Assembly: GCF_000934605.2 (NCBI RefSeq)
Contig: NZ_CP010897.2
Location: 744,001-808,000, forward strand
Direction: 5' to 3'
DNA: 64,000 bases
Origin: Pandoraea vervacti
GTDB lineage: Bacteria > Pseudomonadota > Gammaproteobacteria > Burkholderiales > Burkholderiaceae
The translations under genes and the position numbers were made by a program. Shown piece by piece: positions 44,387 to 52,848 of the stretch; position 1 is the first letter of the stretch, and each line of letters begins with the position of its first letter. The notes under the pieces are model-generated. The model saw nothing but the letters and a program-made list of their open reading frames with translations, searched no databases and was not told the DNA's origin.

Positions 44387-45342
44387 CGACATACACCGTC
44401 GCGCCGCGCACCGGCCACCCGACCCTGCTGTACTCGGAACTCGATCTCGACATCGACAACCTCAAGGCTGACATTGCCGTGCTCGGCATGCCGTATGGCG
44501 CGCCGTACGCGGCGTCAGACTTCAGTAACGATCAGACGAACGCGCCCTCGGCGATTCGTCAGGCGACCGACCGCGTGGTGCGTCGCCCCGAGCACTACGA
44601 CTTCGATATCGACGGCCCGCTGTTGCAAGGCCGCAAGGACATCCGCTTCGTCGATTGCGGCGATATCGTTCCCGATCTGTCGAAGCCGGGCGAGCACTAC
44701 GCGCGCGCCGAAGCGGCGGTGCGTCGCATTGCAGCAGGCGGCGCCATGCCGATCGTGCTGGGCGGCGATCACGGCATCACCACGCCGGTGCTGCGCGGCC
44801 TCGATCAGAAGGGGCCGATCACGCTCGTCCATATCGACGCCCACCTGGACTGGCGCGACGAAGTCAATGGGGTGCGCGAGGGCCTGTCGAGCCCGATCCG
44901 TCGCGCCTCGGAGATGGCGCACGTCGATCGCATCATCCAGATCGGTCTGCGCGCGCAAGGCAGCGGCCGTCCGGCCGATCTCGCGGCAGCGCGCGAGTAC
45001 GGCGCAGAGCTGGTGACCGCGTACGAACTGCACGACATCGGCATGGACGCCGTGCTCGATCGCATTCCCGACGGCGGCAATTACTACCTCACGATCGACG
45101 CGGACGGCCTCGATCCGTCGACGATGCCCGCCGTCGCGGGACCGGCGCCGGGCGGCGTGACCTTCGTGCAGGCGCGCAAGCTGATTCACGGTCTGGTACG
45201 CAAGGGCCGCGTCGTCGGCATGGACATCGTCGAGATTCAGCCGGAAAAGGACGATGTCAACCTCATCTCCTGCGTGACCGCGGGACGCCTCATTCTGAAC
45301 CTGATCGGCGCGTCGATCCGCGCGGGATACTTCGATAAATGA
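44383..45342 (+). CDS. ureohydrolase (agmatinase/arginase superfamily)
   Basis: A 319-residue ureohydrolase. All metal-binding motifs are intact: GGDHGITTP, HIDAHLDW, and IDADGLDPS, giving the His and Asp ligands of the binuclear Mn site. The enzyme releases urea from a guanidino compound (agmatine, guanidinobutyrate, guanidinopropionate or similar) or ammonia from a formimino compound; the sequence alone does not settle which. Being coupled to a dedicated importer, it probably acts on an imported compound. Confidence 0.88.
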   Translation: MTTYTVAPRTGHPTLLYSELDLDIDNLKADIAVLGMPYGAPYAASDFSNDQTNAPSAIRQATDRVVRRPEHYDFDIDGPLLQGRKDIRFVDCGDIVPDLSKPGEHYARAEAAVRRIAAGGAMPIVLGGDHGITTPVLRGLDQKGPITLVHIDAHLDWRDEVNGVREGLSSPIRRASEMAHVDRIIQIGLRAQGSGRPADLAAAREYGAELVTAYELHDIGMDAVLDRIPDGGNYYLTIDADGLDPSTMPAVAGPAPGGVTFVQARKLIHGLVRKGRVVGMDIVEIQPEKDDVNLISCVTAGRLILNLIGASIRAGYFDK

Positions 45343-46085
45343 GCACCGCACAACCCATCATCGATATCCGTGGCGTCGACAAGTGGTACGGCGCGCACCA
45401 CGTGCTCAAGCAATGCTCCACGCACGTCGCCAAAGGCGAGATCGTGGTGGTGTGCGGGCCGTCCGGCTCGGGGAAGTCGACGCTGATCAAGACGGTCAAT
45501 GCGCTGGAGCCGTTTCAGAAAGGCGACGTTGTGGTGGCGGGCACCTCGCTCACTGCGAAGTCGACCGATTTGCCGTCACTGCGCAGCAAGGTCGGCATGG
45601 TCTTCCAGCATTTCGAGCTGTTCCCGCATCTCGATCTCACGCGCAATCTCACGCTCGCCCAGCAAATCGTGCTGGGACGCGACGCCGATGCGGCGCGCTC
45701 CAAGGCGCGGGCGTTGCTGGATCGGGTCGGCCTGTCCGCGCACGCGCACAAGTACCCCGGGCAGCTATCGGGCGGGCAGCAGCAGCGTGTGGCCATCGCG
45801 CGTGCATTGTCGATGGACCCCATGGCGATGCTGTTCGACGAACCGACCTCGGCGCTCGATCCGGAGATGGTCAACGAAGTGCTCGACGTCATGGTCGAGC
45901 TCGCGCGTGAGGGCATGACGATGATGGTCGTCACGCATGAGATGGGCTTCGCGCGGCGCGTGGCGCATCGGGTGGTGTTCATGGAGGATGGCGCGATCGT
46001 CGAAGACAGCCCGACCGACGCATTTTTCAACGAGGCCGCCAGCCCTGCCGCCAAACGTTTTCTCTCGAAGATCCTTGCGCATTGA
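45339..46085 (+). CDS. polar amino acid ABC importer ATPase (GlnQ/HisP type)
   Basis: A 248-residue ATPase. Walker A is GPSGSGKSTLIK, Q-loop MVFQHFELFPH, signature LSGGQQQRVAIARAL, Walker B AMLFDEPTSALDPE, and switch His in VVTHEMGFA. It overlaps the ureohydrolase stop by four nt and completes the importer. Confidence 0.94.
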   Translation: MSTAQPIIDIRGVDKWYGAHHVLKQCSTHVAKGEIVVVCGPSGSGKSTLIKTVNALEPFQKGDVVVAGTSLTAKSTDLPSLRSKVGMVFQHFELFPHLDLTRNLTLAQQIVLGRDADAARSKARALLDRVGLSAHAHKYPGQLSGGQQQRVAIARALSMDPMAMLFDEPTSALDPEMVNEVLDVMVELAREGMTMMVVTHEMGFARRVAHRVVFMEDGAIVEDSPTDAFFNEAASPAAKRFLSKILAH

Positions 46086-46134
46086 GCGCGACTTCCCGCC
46101 AATTCATTGGAACGATCGGAACCACAGGAACATC

Positions 46135-46548
46135 ATGACGCACACAAGAATCCGCAAGTTCAACACCCGCGAGACCTACCCGGAACAAAAGCTCGACAAC
46201 GATCTGTGCCAGGCGGTCATCGCAGGCAACACCATCTATCTGCGCGGCCAGATCGGGCAGGACCTCGATACGCGCGAGTCGGTCGGCATCGGCGACGTGA
46301 CGGCGCAGACCGAAAGGGCGATGGCCAACGTGAAGATGCTGCTCGACGAGTGCGGCAGTCAGCTCGCGGACATCTGCAAGGTCACCGTGTACATCGTCGA
46401 CCCGCGTTATCGCGAGGCCGTGTACAACGTGATGGGACGCTGGCTCAAGGGCGTGTTCCCGGTGTCGACGGGCATCGTGGTGCAGGCGCTGGCGCGCCCG
46501 GAATGGCTGGTGGAGATCGATGTGACGGCCGTGAAGCAGACGGCGTAA
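46135..46548 (+). CDS. RidA-family protein (YjgF/YER057c/UK114)
   Basis: A 137-residue RidA-family protein. IYLRGQIGQDLDTRES and the conserved CKVTVYIVDPRYR segment with its Arg place it in the family, whose best-known members hydrolyse reactive enamine/imine intermediates. It is last in the operon, 49 nt after the ATPase. It may deal with an imine formed from the imported compound or be a substrate-specific deaminase relative. Confidence 0.87.
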   Translation: MTHTRIRKFNTRETYPEQKLDNDLCQAVIAGNTIYLRGQIGQDLDTRESVGIGDVTAQTERAMANVKMLLDECGSQLADICKVTVYIVDPRYREAVYNVMGRWLKGVFPVSTGIVVQALARPEWLVEIDVTAVKQTA

Positions 46549-46617
46549 TGACGATCTAATGACGGTGCAAGACGACATGGCGACGGCATAGCGCGCATCC
46601 GGCGCGCCCGCACGCAA

Positions 46618-46651
46618 GCCCATGGCCGGCGCACGAGCGTGAGCCATGGGC
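46618..46651 (+). terminator. hairpin between convergent genes, possible terminator
   Basis: GCCCATGGC (46618-46626) and GCCATGGGC (46643-46651) are perfectly complementary with a 16-nt loop. There is no proper T-run, so it may be a rho-dependent pause or mRNA-stabilising hairpin at the end of the operon. Confidence 0.45.
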
Positions 46652-46664
46652 GTTGTCGCAACGT

Positions 46665-47258
46665 TCAGAACCGGCGTTTGACGTACACCGTTGCGCCGAG
46701 ATCTTTCTGGCGAAGAATCGGAATTTTGGCGCTCGCGGAAATGGTCCAGTCCTCCGTCTTGAGCGACAGTCCGCGCTTGGGATCGGAGCCGAGCTTGTCG
46801 TCCGAATTGTTCCATTGGACGAGAGATAACTGTGGCGAGCGGTTGGGCCCGATGCTCAGGTAACTCTGCTGGGTTTTGGCCGCGGCGGTGTCTGCGGCAG
46901 GCGTCGATTCGAGCCAGTCCGCCGACCGGTGGTCGTTGCCATGCGCCGCACTGTTGACAGCTTCGATCCGCGTGTAGAGAAATGCGTCGGTCTGCGTCAC
47001 CGGCATTCTGTCGATGCGCTCCAGTGTCTCCGGGCCCTCCCGACCGAACGGATACAGGGTGACGGGAACGGGCGGGACGGCGGCGACCGACACGGGGGCA
47101 GGTGGGGGTGGGACGCGCACGGGTAGCGGCGATGGCCCGAGATTGGCCATGATCATCTGTTCGGATGAACCCGAGTCGGCGCCCGCAGCTAACGCCACGC
47201 CGCTAAGCGTGACGACACAGGCACCTATCAACCATTTGCTTAGGCACGTCATGGACAT
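46665..47258 (-). CDS. secreted hypothetical protein
   Basis: A 197-residue protein with a clear signal peptide (WLIGACVVTLSGVALAAGA, residues ~9-27). A Pro/Val-rich segment follows (PLPVRVPPPPAPVSVAAVPP). The C-terminal 80 residues contain LSIGPNRSPQLSLVQWNN and WTISASAKIPILRQKD, ending VYVKRRF. The alternating pattern at the end may be beta-strands. It stands alone and I do not recognise a family. Confidence 0.6.
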   Translation of the reverse strand: MSMTCLSKWLIGACVVTLSGVALAAGADSGSSEQMIMANLGPSPLPVRVPPPPAPVSVAAVPPVPVTLYPFGREGPETLERIDRMPVTQTDAFLYTRIEAVNSAAHGNDHRSADWLESTPAADTAAAKTQQSYLSIGPNRSPQLSLVQWNNSDDKLGSDPKRGLSLKTEDWTISASAKIPILRQKDLGATVYVKRRF

Positions 47259-47762
47259 GCCTCCCGTGAAGGAATGGAAACGCTATTGCGCTGGCCCCAT
47301 TTTTACCTTCGTACGACGCACTGACTGCACTTTCCGAACTTCGTATAACGAACGGTCCTGGACAGTCCCAACCGTCTTGAGCGGTTTGCTTGCACCGTAT
47401 GCAATTAGGAATTTTAGTCAGTCATTTGCAGACCGCTACCCCAATTTGCATCGATGCCGTACGGCATCCCGCTCGCGTGCTTCGCACATGCCCGCCGGAC
47501 GCGGCTTTGCGCGTGCGCGGGCGTCGTCGGTTCGGGTATATCCCGACGACTCGCGCGATCAGCGCGTCTCGTCTCGCGCCTCGTTATGCGCCTCGTCTCG
47601 CGCCCTGAGCCGACGACCGAATTCCGTCGTCACTTCGACCACGGGACGCAGGCGCTCCCTGTGCAGCCAGGCGGATTCTCTTTCATCGCACGCGCGCATC
47701 TTTAAAAGTAAGTATATTTTTTATACCGAATACGTAGCCGGGCAAGTACGTGACCGACTCGG
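47259..47762. other. 504-nt gap with a 16-nt palindrome
   Basis: GATGCCGT-ACGGCATC at 47453-47468 is perfectly self-complementary. A smaller inverted repeat CGGGTATATCCCG lies near 47536, and short GCGCCTCGT-type repeats near 47575-47605. An AT-rich tract occurs near 47700-47745. No credible coding frame. Confidence 0.5.
47453..47468. repeat. 16-nt perfect palindrome
   Basis: GATGCCGTACGGCATC is fully self-complementary. It could be a dimeric regulator's operator for the genes on either side. No repeat of it was noticed elsewhere in the window. Confidence 0.6.
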
Positions 47763-48497
47763 TCAAGCCCGGGCTGGCGCAACGCTAACGCCCGTGATGC
47801 CGTGCCGCTGCATTGCGTCCTCAACGAAACCCTCCCGCTTCATGTCTTCCACGAATGTCGTCAGGAAGGTCAGTGCGGCCTCGCCGCGCGTGATCGGCAC
47901 CCCCATCGCCTGACGGATCACCATGAAGCGCTCATCGAGCAATCGGTAACCGCTCAGGTTGGCCACGTCCTGCGCCAGTTGTTGCTTCACGCCGGCAGCC
48001 ACTTCACAGCCTGTCTCGATGAATGTTCGGACCACGGCGGGCGAAGTCGGCGCACGCACGATCTCGGCATGCTTGAGCTCGCGCGTGAGGAACAGGTCGT
48101 ACGCGCTGCCCTTGCCGACGACGACCCGCGTGCCTGCCCGGTCGACGTCGGCGTTCGACGTGACGGGCGACGCGTTGCGCACGAGGTAAAAGCCTTCGAT
48201 GAGGAGGTAGGGCGAGGTGAAACCGATCGTCGCCGCGCGGCGCGGGTCGATGGCAAAGAAGCCCACATCCGCCTGTTCGTTCGTGATCGCTTCCACGGAT
48301 TTGCCCGCGGCGTCGACCACCACCAGCTCCAGACCGACGCCCAGGCGCTTTGCCAATGCGCCAGCCAGATCGACGGAAAGCCCCACGGGGCGGGACTGCG
48401 CGTCGGTGCCCGCGAGAATGGGGTTGCCGAGGTTGATACAGGCGCGCAGCACGCCAGTCGGTGCGAACGCTGCAAGAAGGGTCGGGTCGAGCGTCAT
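47763..48497 (-). CDS. family-3 solute-binding-like protein without a signal peptide
   Basis: A 244-residue protein with the SBP_bac_3 fold: GVLRACINLGNPILAG, then PVGLSVDLAGALAKRLGVG, VGFFAIDPRRAATIGFTSPY, and a final VEDMKREGFVEDAMQRHG. It begins MTLDPTLLAAFAPTG, with no export signal and no permease or ATPase nearby. Either it works in the cytoplasm as a sensor or enzyme-like relative (cf. cyclohexadienyl dehydratase-type binding folds), or the signal was lost. No upstream extension encodes one. Confidence 0.72.
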   Translation of the reverse strand: MTLDPTLLAAFAPTGVLRACINLGNPILAGTDAQSRPVGLSVDLAGALAKRLGVGLELVVVDAAGKSVEAITNEQADVGFFAIDPRRAATIGFTSPYLLIEGFYLVRNASPVTSNADVDRAGTRVVVGKGSAYDLFLTRELKHAEIVRAPTSPAVVRTFIETGCEVAAGVKQQLAQDVANLSGYRLLDERFMVIRQAMGVPITRGEAALTFLTTFVEDMKREGFVEDAMQRHGITGVSVAPARA

Positions 48498-48625
48498 GAT
48501 GGGAAGTCGCGTAGCGGGTTTCAGGACGGGCAGCCGAGGGGCGGCGCTGAGAATCAGCAGTATGCCGAGCTGCCGAGCTTACCGCATTTGCGCGATCACG
48601 CAGCATCACGCGGCGTCACGCGGCG

Positions 48626-49045
48626 TCACGCGGCATCGTGCCTCTCAAGCGCGAAGCCTTCGTCGAGCCAGCCGGTCATGCCGCCGATCATCACTTTGAC
48701 GGGACGTCCCAATTGCGCCAATCGGATGGCGCCACGTGTCGCACCGTTGCAGTGCGGCCCTGCGCAGTACGTGACGAACAGTGTGTCGGCCGGAAATTCC
48801 GCGAGCTTCGACGCGATGATCTTGCCATGCATCAGGTTCACGGCGCCGGGAATATGTCCCTGTGCAAACATCGCCGGGCTGCGGACGTCGAGCAACACGA
48901 ACCCGGGCGATCCGCTGGCAAGCGCGCCGGCAACGTCGGCGCAGTCGGTTTCGAATTGCAGCGACGCGCGAAAGTGCGCCAGCGCAGCGGTGCTCTCAGC
49001 GGCGGGGACGGCGGTGACGGCGTTGGTTTCGTTCAGGTGGGGCAT
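48626..49045 (-). CDS. rhodanese-domain protein
   Basis: A 139-residue single-domain rhodanese-like protein. FVLLDVRSPAMFAQGHIPGA is the classic CH2A region. The active loop reads TYCAGPHCNGATRGA, with the candidate catalytic Cys first in the loop; it is longer than the six-residue loop of thiosulfate sulfurtransferases. The chosen start at 49045 precedes an N-terminal helix. It is divergent from the GlxA regulator gene, so the two may be linked. The last codons lie in a 10-nt tandem repeat (GCGTCACGCG-like, 48598-48640). Confidence 0.82.
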   Translation of the reverse strand: MPHLNETNAVTAVPAAESTAALAHFRASLQFETDCADVAGALASGSPGFVLLDVRSPAMFAQGHIPGAVNLMHGKIIASKLAEFPADTLFVTYCAGPHCNGATRGAIRLAQLGRPVKVMIGGMTGWLDEGFALERHDAA

Positions 49046-49173
49046 GGCTTGGGTCGCTAGGAAGTTCGGTGTCAGTGGGACCCCCGATAAAGCTAACGGG
49101 GGAGTCCTCATTCTGCCGCTGCACCGGCAATCGGATAAGTGTCGCAAATGACAGTATCCGGTAACATCACGCC

Positions 49174-50178
49174 ATGAAACATCATCTTGTCGCGGCATTG
49201 GCCTATGACCGGCTCTGCACCTTCGAATTTGGCTGCGTGACCGAGTTGTTCGCGCTGGAGCGCCCGGAGCTCGGCGTGGACTGGTACCGGTTCAACGTTT
49301 GCGCCATCGAGTCCGGCCCCCTGCGTGCGGCGGGCGGCATTACGGTCGCCGCGCCGTACACGCTCTCGCGGCTGGACCGTGCGGATACGATCGTGGTGCC
49401 CGGTTGGCGCGACCCGGACGAGTTGCCGCCCGAGGCATTGCTCAAGAAGATTCGTGCCGCGTATCGGCGCGGCGCACGGCTTTGTTCGATCTGCTCCGGC
49501 GTGTTTGTCCTGGCGGCGGCCGGCGTGCTCGATGGCAAGACGGTGACTACCCACTGGCGTTATGCGCAAAAGCTGCAGCAGCGCTACCCGAGCGTGAAGG
49601 TGCAGTCCGACACGCTCTATGTCGACGACGGCCAGATCATTACGTCCGCAGGATCGGCGGCGGGGCTCGACATGCTGCTCCATCTGGTGCGCCGGGACTA
49701 TGGCAGCGCGGTGGCAAACCGGGTCGCCCAGCGCCTCGTCGTGCCGCCGCATCGCGAAGGGGGCCAGGCCCAGTTCGTGCCGAGGCCGGTGCCGCGCGAC
49801 GAAAGCGGACGCCTGGCGAAGCTGATGGACTGGGTGCGCCAACATCCCGCGTTGCCGCACACCCTGCGCTCGCTGGCCGAACAGGCGTCGATGAGTTCGC
49901 GCACGCTGCAACGGCATTTTCAGGAAGCTACCGGCATGGCGCCCTACGAATGGCTGACGCATGAGCGGGTGGCCGTCGCGCGCGAATTGCTCGAAGCGCA
50001 ACCGTCGGCACCCATGGCGCGCATTGCCGAACTGGCGGGCTTCGGATCGGAGGAGTCGATGCGCAGGCACTTCCGACGCATCGCTCACACGAGTCCGGCT
50101 GCGTACCGGCAGAAGTTCGGTCACGACACGAGCCTCCCATCGGCGGGGACCCGCCCGCGTCGTCTCGGTAACGACTAA
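49174..50178 (+). CDS. GlxA-family AraC regulator with DJ-1/PfpI domain
   Basis: A 334-residue protein. The N-terminal DJ-1/PfpI-like domain has ARLCSICSGVFVLAAAG, with Cys at the nucleophile elbow, then TTHWRYAQKLQQRYP. The C-terminal AraC domain (residues ~225-325) has two HTHs: SLAEQASMSSRTLQRHFQE and IAELAGFGSEESMRRHF. Members control catabolism of quaternary amines, arginine and other compounds. The gene converges on tcuB with a four-nt stop overlap (50175-50178). Confidence 0.88.
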   Translation: MKHHLVAALAYDRLCTFEFGCVTELFALERPELGVDWYRFNVCAIESGPLRAAGGITVAAPYTLSRLDRADTIVVPGWRDPDELPPEALLKKIRAAYRRGARLCSICSGVFVLAAAGVLDGKTVTTHWRYAQKLQQRYPSVKVQSDTLYVDDGQIITSAGSAAGLDMLLHLVRRDYGSAVANRVAQRLVVPPHREGGQAQFVPRPVPRDESGRLAKLMDWVRQHPALPHTLRSLAEQASMSSRTLQRHFQEATGMAPYEWLTHERVAVARELLEAQPSAPMARIAELAGFGSEESMRRHFRRIAHTSPAAYRQKFGHDTSLPSAGTRPRRLGND

Positions 50179-51350
50179 TCCGAACCCACGCTCAGCGTGC
50201 TGCGCTGCCGTTTTTCGATCGATGACTTGAGCAGCGCGGCGCAGCGAAAGATGCCGTGCGCGAACTTGCCATAAGGCAGCGTGGCGAACAGCGCCATGAC
50301 GATGCCCAGGTGTATCGCCAGCAGCGACGGCATCGCCGCGGTGGTTCGCAACGCGAGCAAGGCAAGACCGGACGCGCTTGTCAGGAGCAGCAACGCAATG
50401 AAGCCACGATCCATCGGGCGCTGACGGACATCGCTCCGCGCCGCGGGACGCTTCAGGTTCAGGCACAGCAGCCCTGCCGGTCCCGCGATCAGCCCGATGC
50501 CGCCCAGGATGCCGAGCAGAACCGGCGCGCTTAGCACGGGATACGGCGCCTCGACCCCGAGCGCGTAGTGATAGAGCGTGGCGATGGCGGTCGCCGCAAA
50601 ACAGAGCATGAAGCCGTAGAACGTCAGGTGATGGAAGCGGCGCCGTGCGAGCGTAAAGGCATCGTCCGCTTCGTTGCAGCCATCGCCATGGCCGCCGTCC
50701 AGGTATTTCAGCGTCAGCGCGTCTCGGGTCGCCTCCGCCACGGCAGGCGTGCTCGCGCTGGCCGTTCCGGCAGATACGTCGCGCCAGAAACGCCTCACGC
50801 CCACGCCCAGCGCGAGCAGCGAGAACAGGAAAACGGTGCCGAACATGGCCGCGAGCAGGTTATGCGGGAAAATCGAGTAGAAACTCCCGGGTGCGCCATC
50901 GACCGGCAAGCCGCCCTGCAAAGCAACGCCGAGCCAGAGAAACAGCACGAGGCCAGCCGCAAGGGCGACTGACAGCGTCAGGCCATTGCGCTTGTACAGT
51001 GCGCCGAACGACGCGGGAAACGCGTATTCGGTGTAGGTCTCGAGACGGACTTCCGCCATCGCTTTCGGCACATTCACGCCGAATTCGTGAGGCGGTGCGT
51101 ACTGGCACGCGTGATAGCAGGCGCCGCAGTTGTGGCAGAGATTCGCCAGATAGTTGACGTCCGACTTGCCGAATTCGAGGCGGCGCGTCATGGCCGGGAA
51201 CACTGCGCAGAAGCCTTCGCAATAGCGACACGCGTTGCAGATCTGCATCTGGCGCGCCACTTCGGTCTCGCTCGCGCTCATCGGCACGATGGGAATCACG
51301 CGCGCTGCGCTGCCGTATGACGGGTTTTTCATATCGCTTGATGACGCCAT
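50175..51350 (-). CDS. tcuB: tricarballylate utilization protein TcuB (4Fe-4S/haem electron carrier)
   Basis: About 391 residues. Two ferredoxin-like cluster motifs lie near the N-terminus (CNACRYCEGFCAVFP and CHNCGACYHACQYAPP). The rest is a membrane domain with about six helices (CitB/TcuB type) and conserved histidines, e.g. FHHLTFYGFMLCF. It re-oxidises the reduced flavin of TcuA and passes electrons to the quinone pool. Start is 51350 or 51332. It begins within 26 nt of the tcuA stop. Confidence 0.9.
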   Translation of the reverse strand: MASSSDMKNPSYGSAARVIPIVPMSASETEVARQMQICNACRYCEGFCAVFPAMTRRLEFGKSDVNYLANLCHNCGACYHACQYAPPHEFGVNVPKAMAEVRLETYTEYAFPASFGALYKRNGLTLSVALAAGLVLFLWLGVALQGGLPVDGAPGSFYSIFPHNLLAAMFGTVFLFSLLALGVGVRRFWRDVSAGTASASTPAVAEATRDALTLKYLDGGHGDGCNEADDAFTLARRRFHHLTFYGFMLCFAATAIATLYHYALGVEAPYPVLSAPVLLGILGGIGLIAGPAGLLCLNLKRPAARSDVRQRPMDRGFIALLLLTSASGLALLALRTTAAMPSLLAIHLGIVMALFATLPYGKFAHGIFRCAALLKSSIEKRQRSTLSVGSD

Positions 51351-51375
51351 GTGTGAACGCTCGGCGGCGAGCGGG

Positions 51376-52785
51376 TCAGACTGCTGCACTGGAAACCTCC
51401 GTTGTCTGGCGTGCGGCGCGCGCCGCCTGCGTCCCGGCAATGCGCCCGAACGCCGTGCCGATCGACATGCCCACCCCGGCCGTATATCCCTTGCCGAGTA
51501 CGTTGCCGGCCATCATTTCCCCGGCAACGAACAGGTTGTCACTGGCGCGGCCACCGAAGTGGACCTGTGCGCGTTCATTGGTCTTGAGCCCGAGATACGT
51601 GAAGGTGATGCCCGGGCGTAGCGCGTATCCGTAGAACGGCGGCGTGTCGAGGCGACGCGCCCAATGCGTCTTGGGCGGTGTGAGGCCTTCGGTGTGGCAA
51701 TCGTCCAGTGCTGTGTGATCGAAGGTGCCGACGCGGCACGCATCGTTATAACGCGTGACGGTCTCCATGAAACGCGCTTGCGGCAGGCCAAGCTTGCGCG
51801 CGAGTTCGGGCAGGGTGTCGGCCTTCTCACCCGGAAAGACGGGCGGCATAAAGCGGCCGATGGCTTTCGCGTCGATGATCGAATAGCCGATTTGTCCCGG
51901 CTGATGCGCCACGAGCCGTCCCCAGATGGCGTAGCGCTTCGGCCAGAAGTCCTCGCCTTCGTCGTAGAAGCGCTCGGCGTCGCGATTCACCACGACGCCG
52001 AGCGACACGCAGTCGATGCGCGTGCAGATGCCGCCGTCGTAAAGGGGGGCGCGCGCATCGATGGCAACGCAGTGCGACTGGGACGGGTCGCCGATCATGT
52101 CCGCCCCAGCGTCGCGCATATGCTTGATGAGCACGCCCTCGTTAAAGCGCGTGCCGCGAATCAGGAAGTTGTCGGCGGGCCATTCGCCGCGCTCGTTCTG
52201 TCCCCATGCATCGCGCAGCCATTCGCGATTGGATTCGAAGCCGCCCGCGGCCAGTACGCAGGCACGAGCTTCGAACCGCTGGTCGCCGCTGCGCGCCGCA
52301 ATGAAACGGGATCCCTCGAGTTCCAGGGAATCGACGGGGGTGTCATAGCGGATATCGACGCCGAGCGCTTCGGCGCTGCGGTAATACGCGTTGACGAGGG
52401 CCTTGCCGCCGCCCATGAAGAACGCGTTGGTGCGCGCCACGTGCAGCGCACCGGACAGCGGCGGCTGGAAACGCACGCCGTGTTTTTGCATCCATGGCCG
52501 ACACGACGACGATGCACGGATCGTCAACCGCGCCAGAGATTCATTCGTGATGCCGCCCGTCACCTTCAACAGGTCCTGCCAGAATTCCTCTTCCGGATAG
52601 GTATCGACGAGCACGTCCTGCGGCGCGTCGTGCATGCAGCGCAGATTGCGCGTGTGTTGCGAGTTGCCGCCACGCCATTCGCGCGGCGCGGATTCCAGAA
52701 GCAGGACCGAAGCCCCGGCTTCGCGCGCCATCAACGCGGCGCACAATGCGGCATTGCCTCCCCCGATTACGAGCACATCGACCAT
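51376..52785 (-). CDS. tcuA: FAD-dependent tricarballylate dehydrogenase TcuA
   Basis: A 469-residue flavoprotein of the fumarate reductase/succinate dehydrogenase family. The FAD motif is VLVIGGGNAALCAALMARE. The substrate region has RGGNSQHTRNLRCMH, and the C-terminal FAD contact is NLFVAGEMMAGNVLGKGYTAG-like (split here: GEMMAGNVLGKGY). It oxidises tricarballylate to cis-aconitate. The ribosome site GGAGACAAG lies directly upstream. Confidence 0.92.
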   Translation of the reverse strand: MVDVLVIGGGNAALCAALMAREAGASVLLLESAPREWRGGNSQHTRNLRCMHDAPQDVLVDTYPEEEFWQDLLKVTGGITNESLARLTIRASSSCRPWMQKHGVRFQPPLSGALHVARTNAFFMGGGKALVNAYYRSAEALGVDIRYDTPVDSLELEGSRFIAARSGDQRFEARACVLAAGGFESNREWLRDAWGQNERGEWPADNFLIRGTRFNEGVLIKHMRDAGADMIGDPSQSHCVAIDARAPLYDGGICTRIDCVSLGVVVNRDAERFYDEGEDFWPKRYAIWGRLVAHQPGQIGYSIIDAKAIGRFMPPVFPGEKADTLPELARKLGLPQARFMETVTRYNDACRVGTFDHTALDDCHTEGLTPPKTHWARRLDTPPFYGYALRPGITFTYLGLKTNERAQVHFGGRASDNLFVAGEMMAGNVLGKGYTAGVGMSIGTAFGRIAGTQAARAARQTTEVSSAAV

Positions 52786-52848
52786 CAGACTTGTCTCCTT
52801 TCGGACAAATCGTAAAGGTCTCGTGCTCTCGTCGCTATCCGTCAGCCG

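Noticed and set aside
48598..48640. 10-nt direct repeats near the end of the rhodanese gene as a CRISPR-like array
   Set aside because: Units are contiguous with no spacers and too short; it is a small tandem repeat overlapping the last codons.
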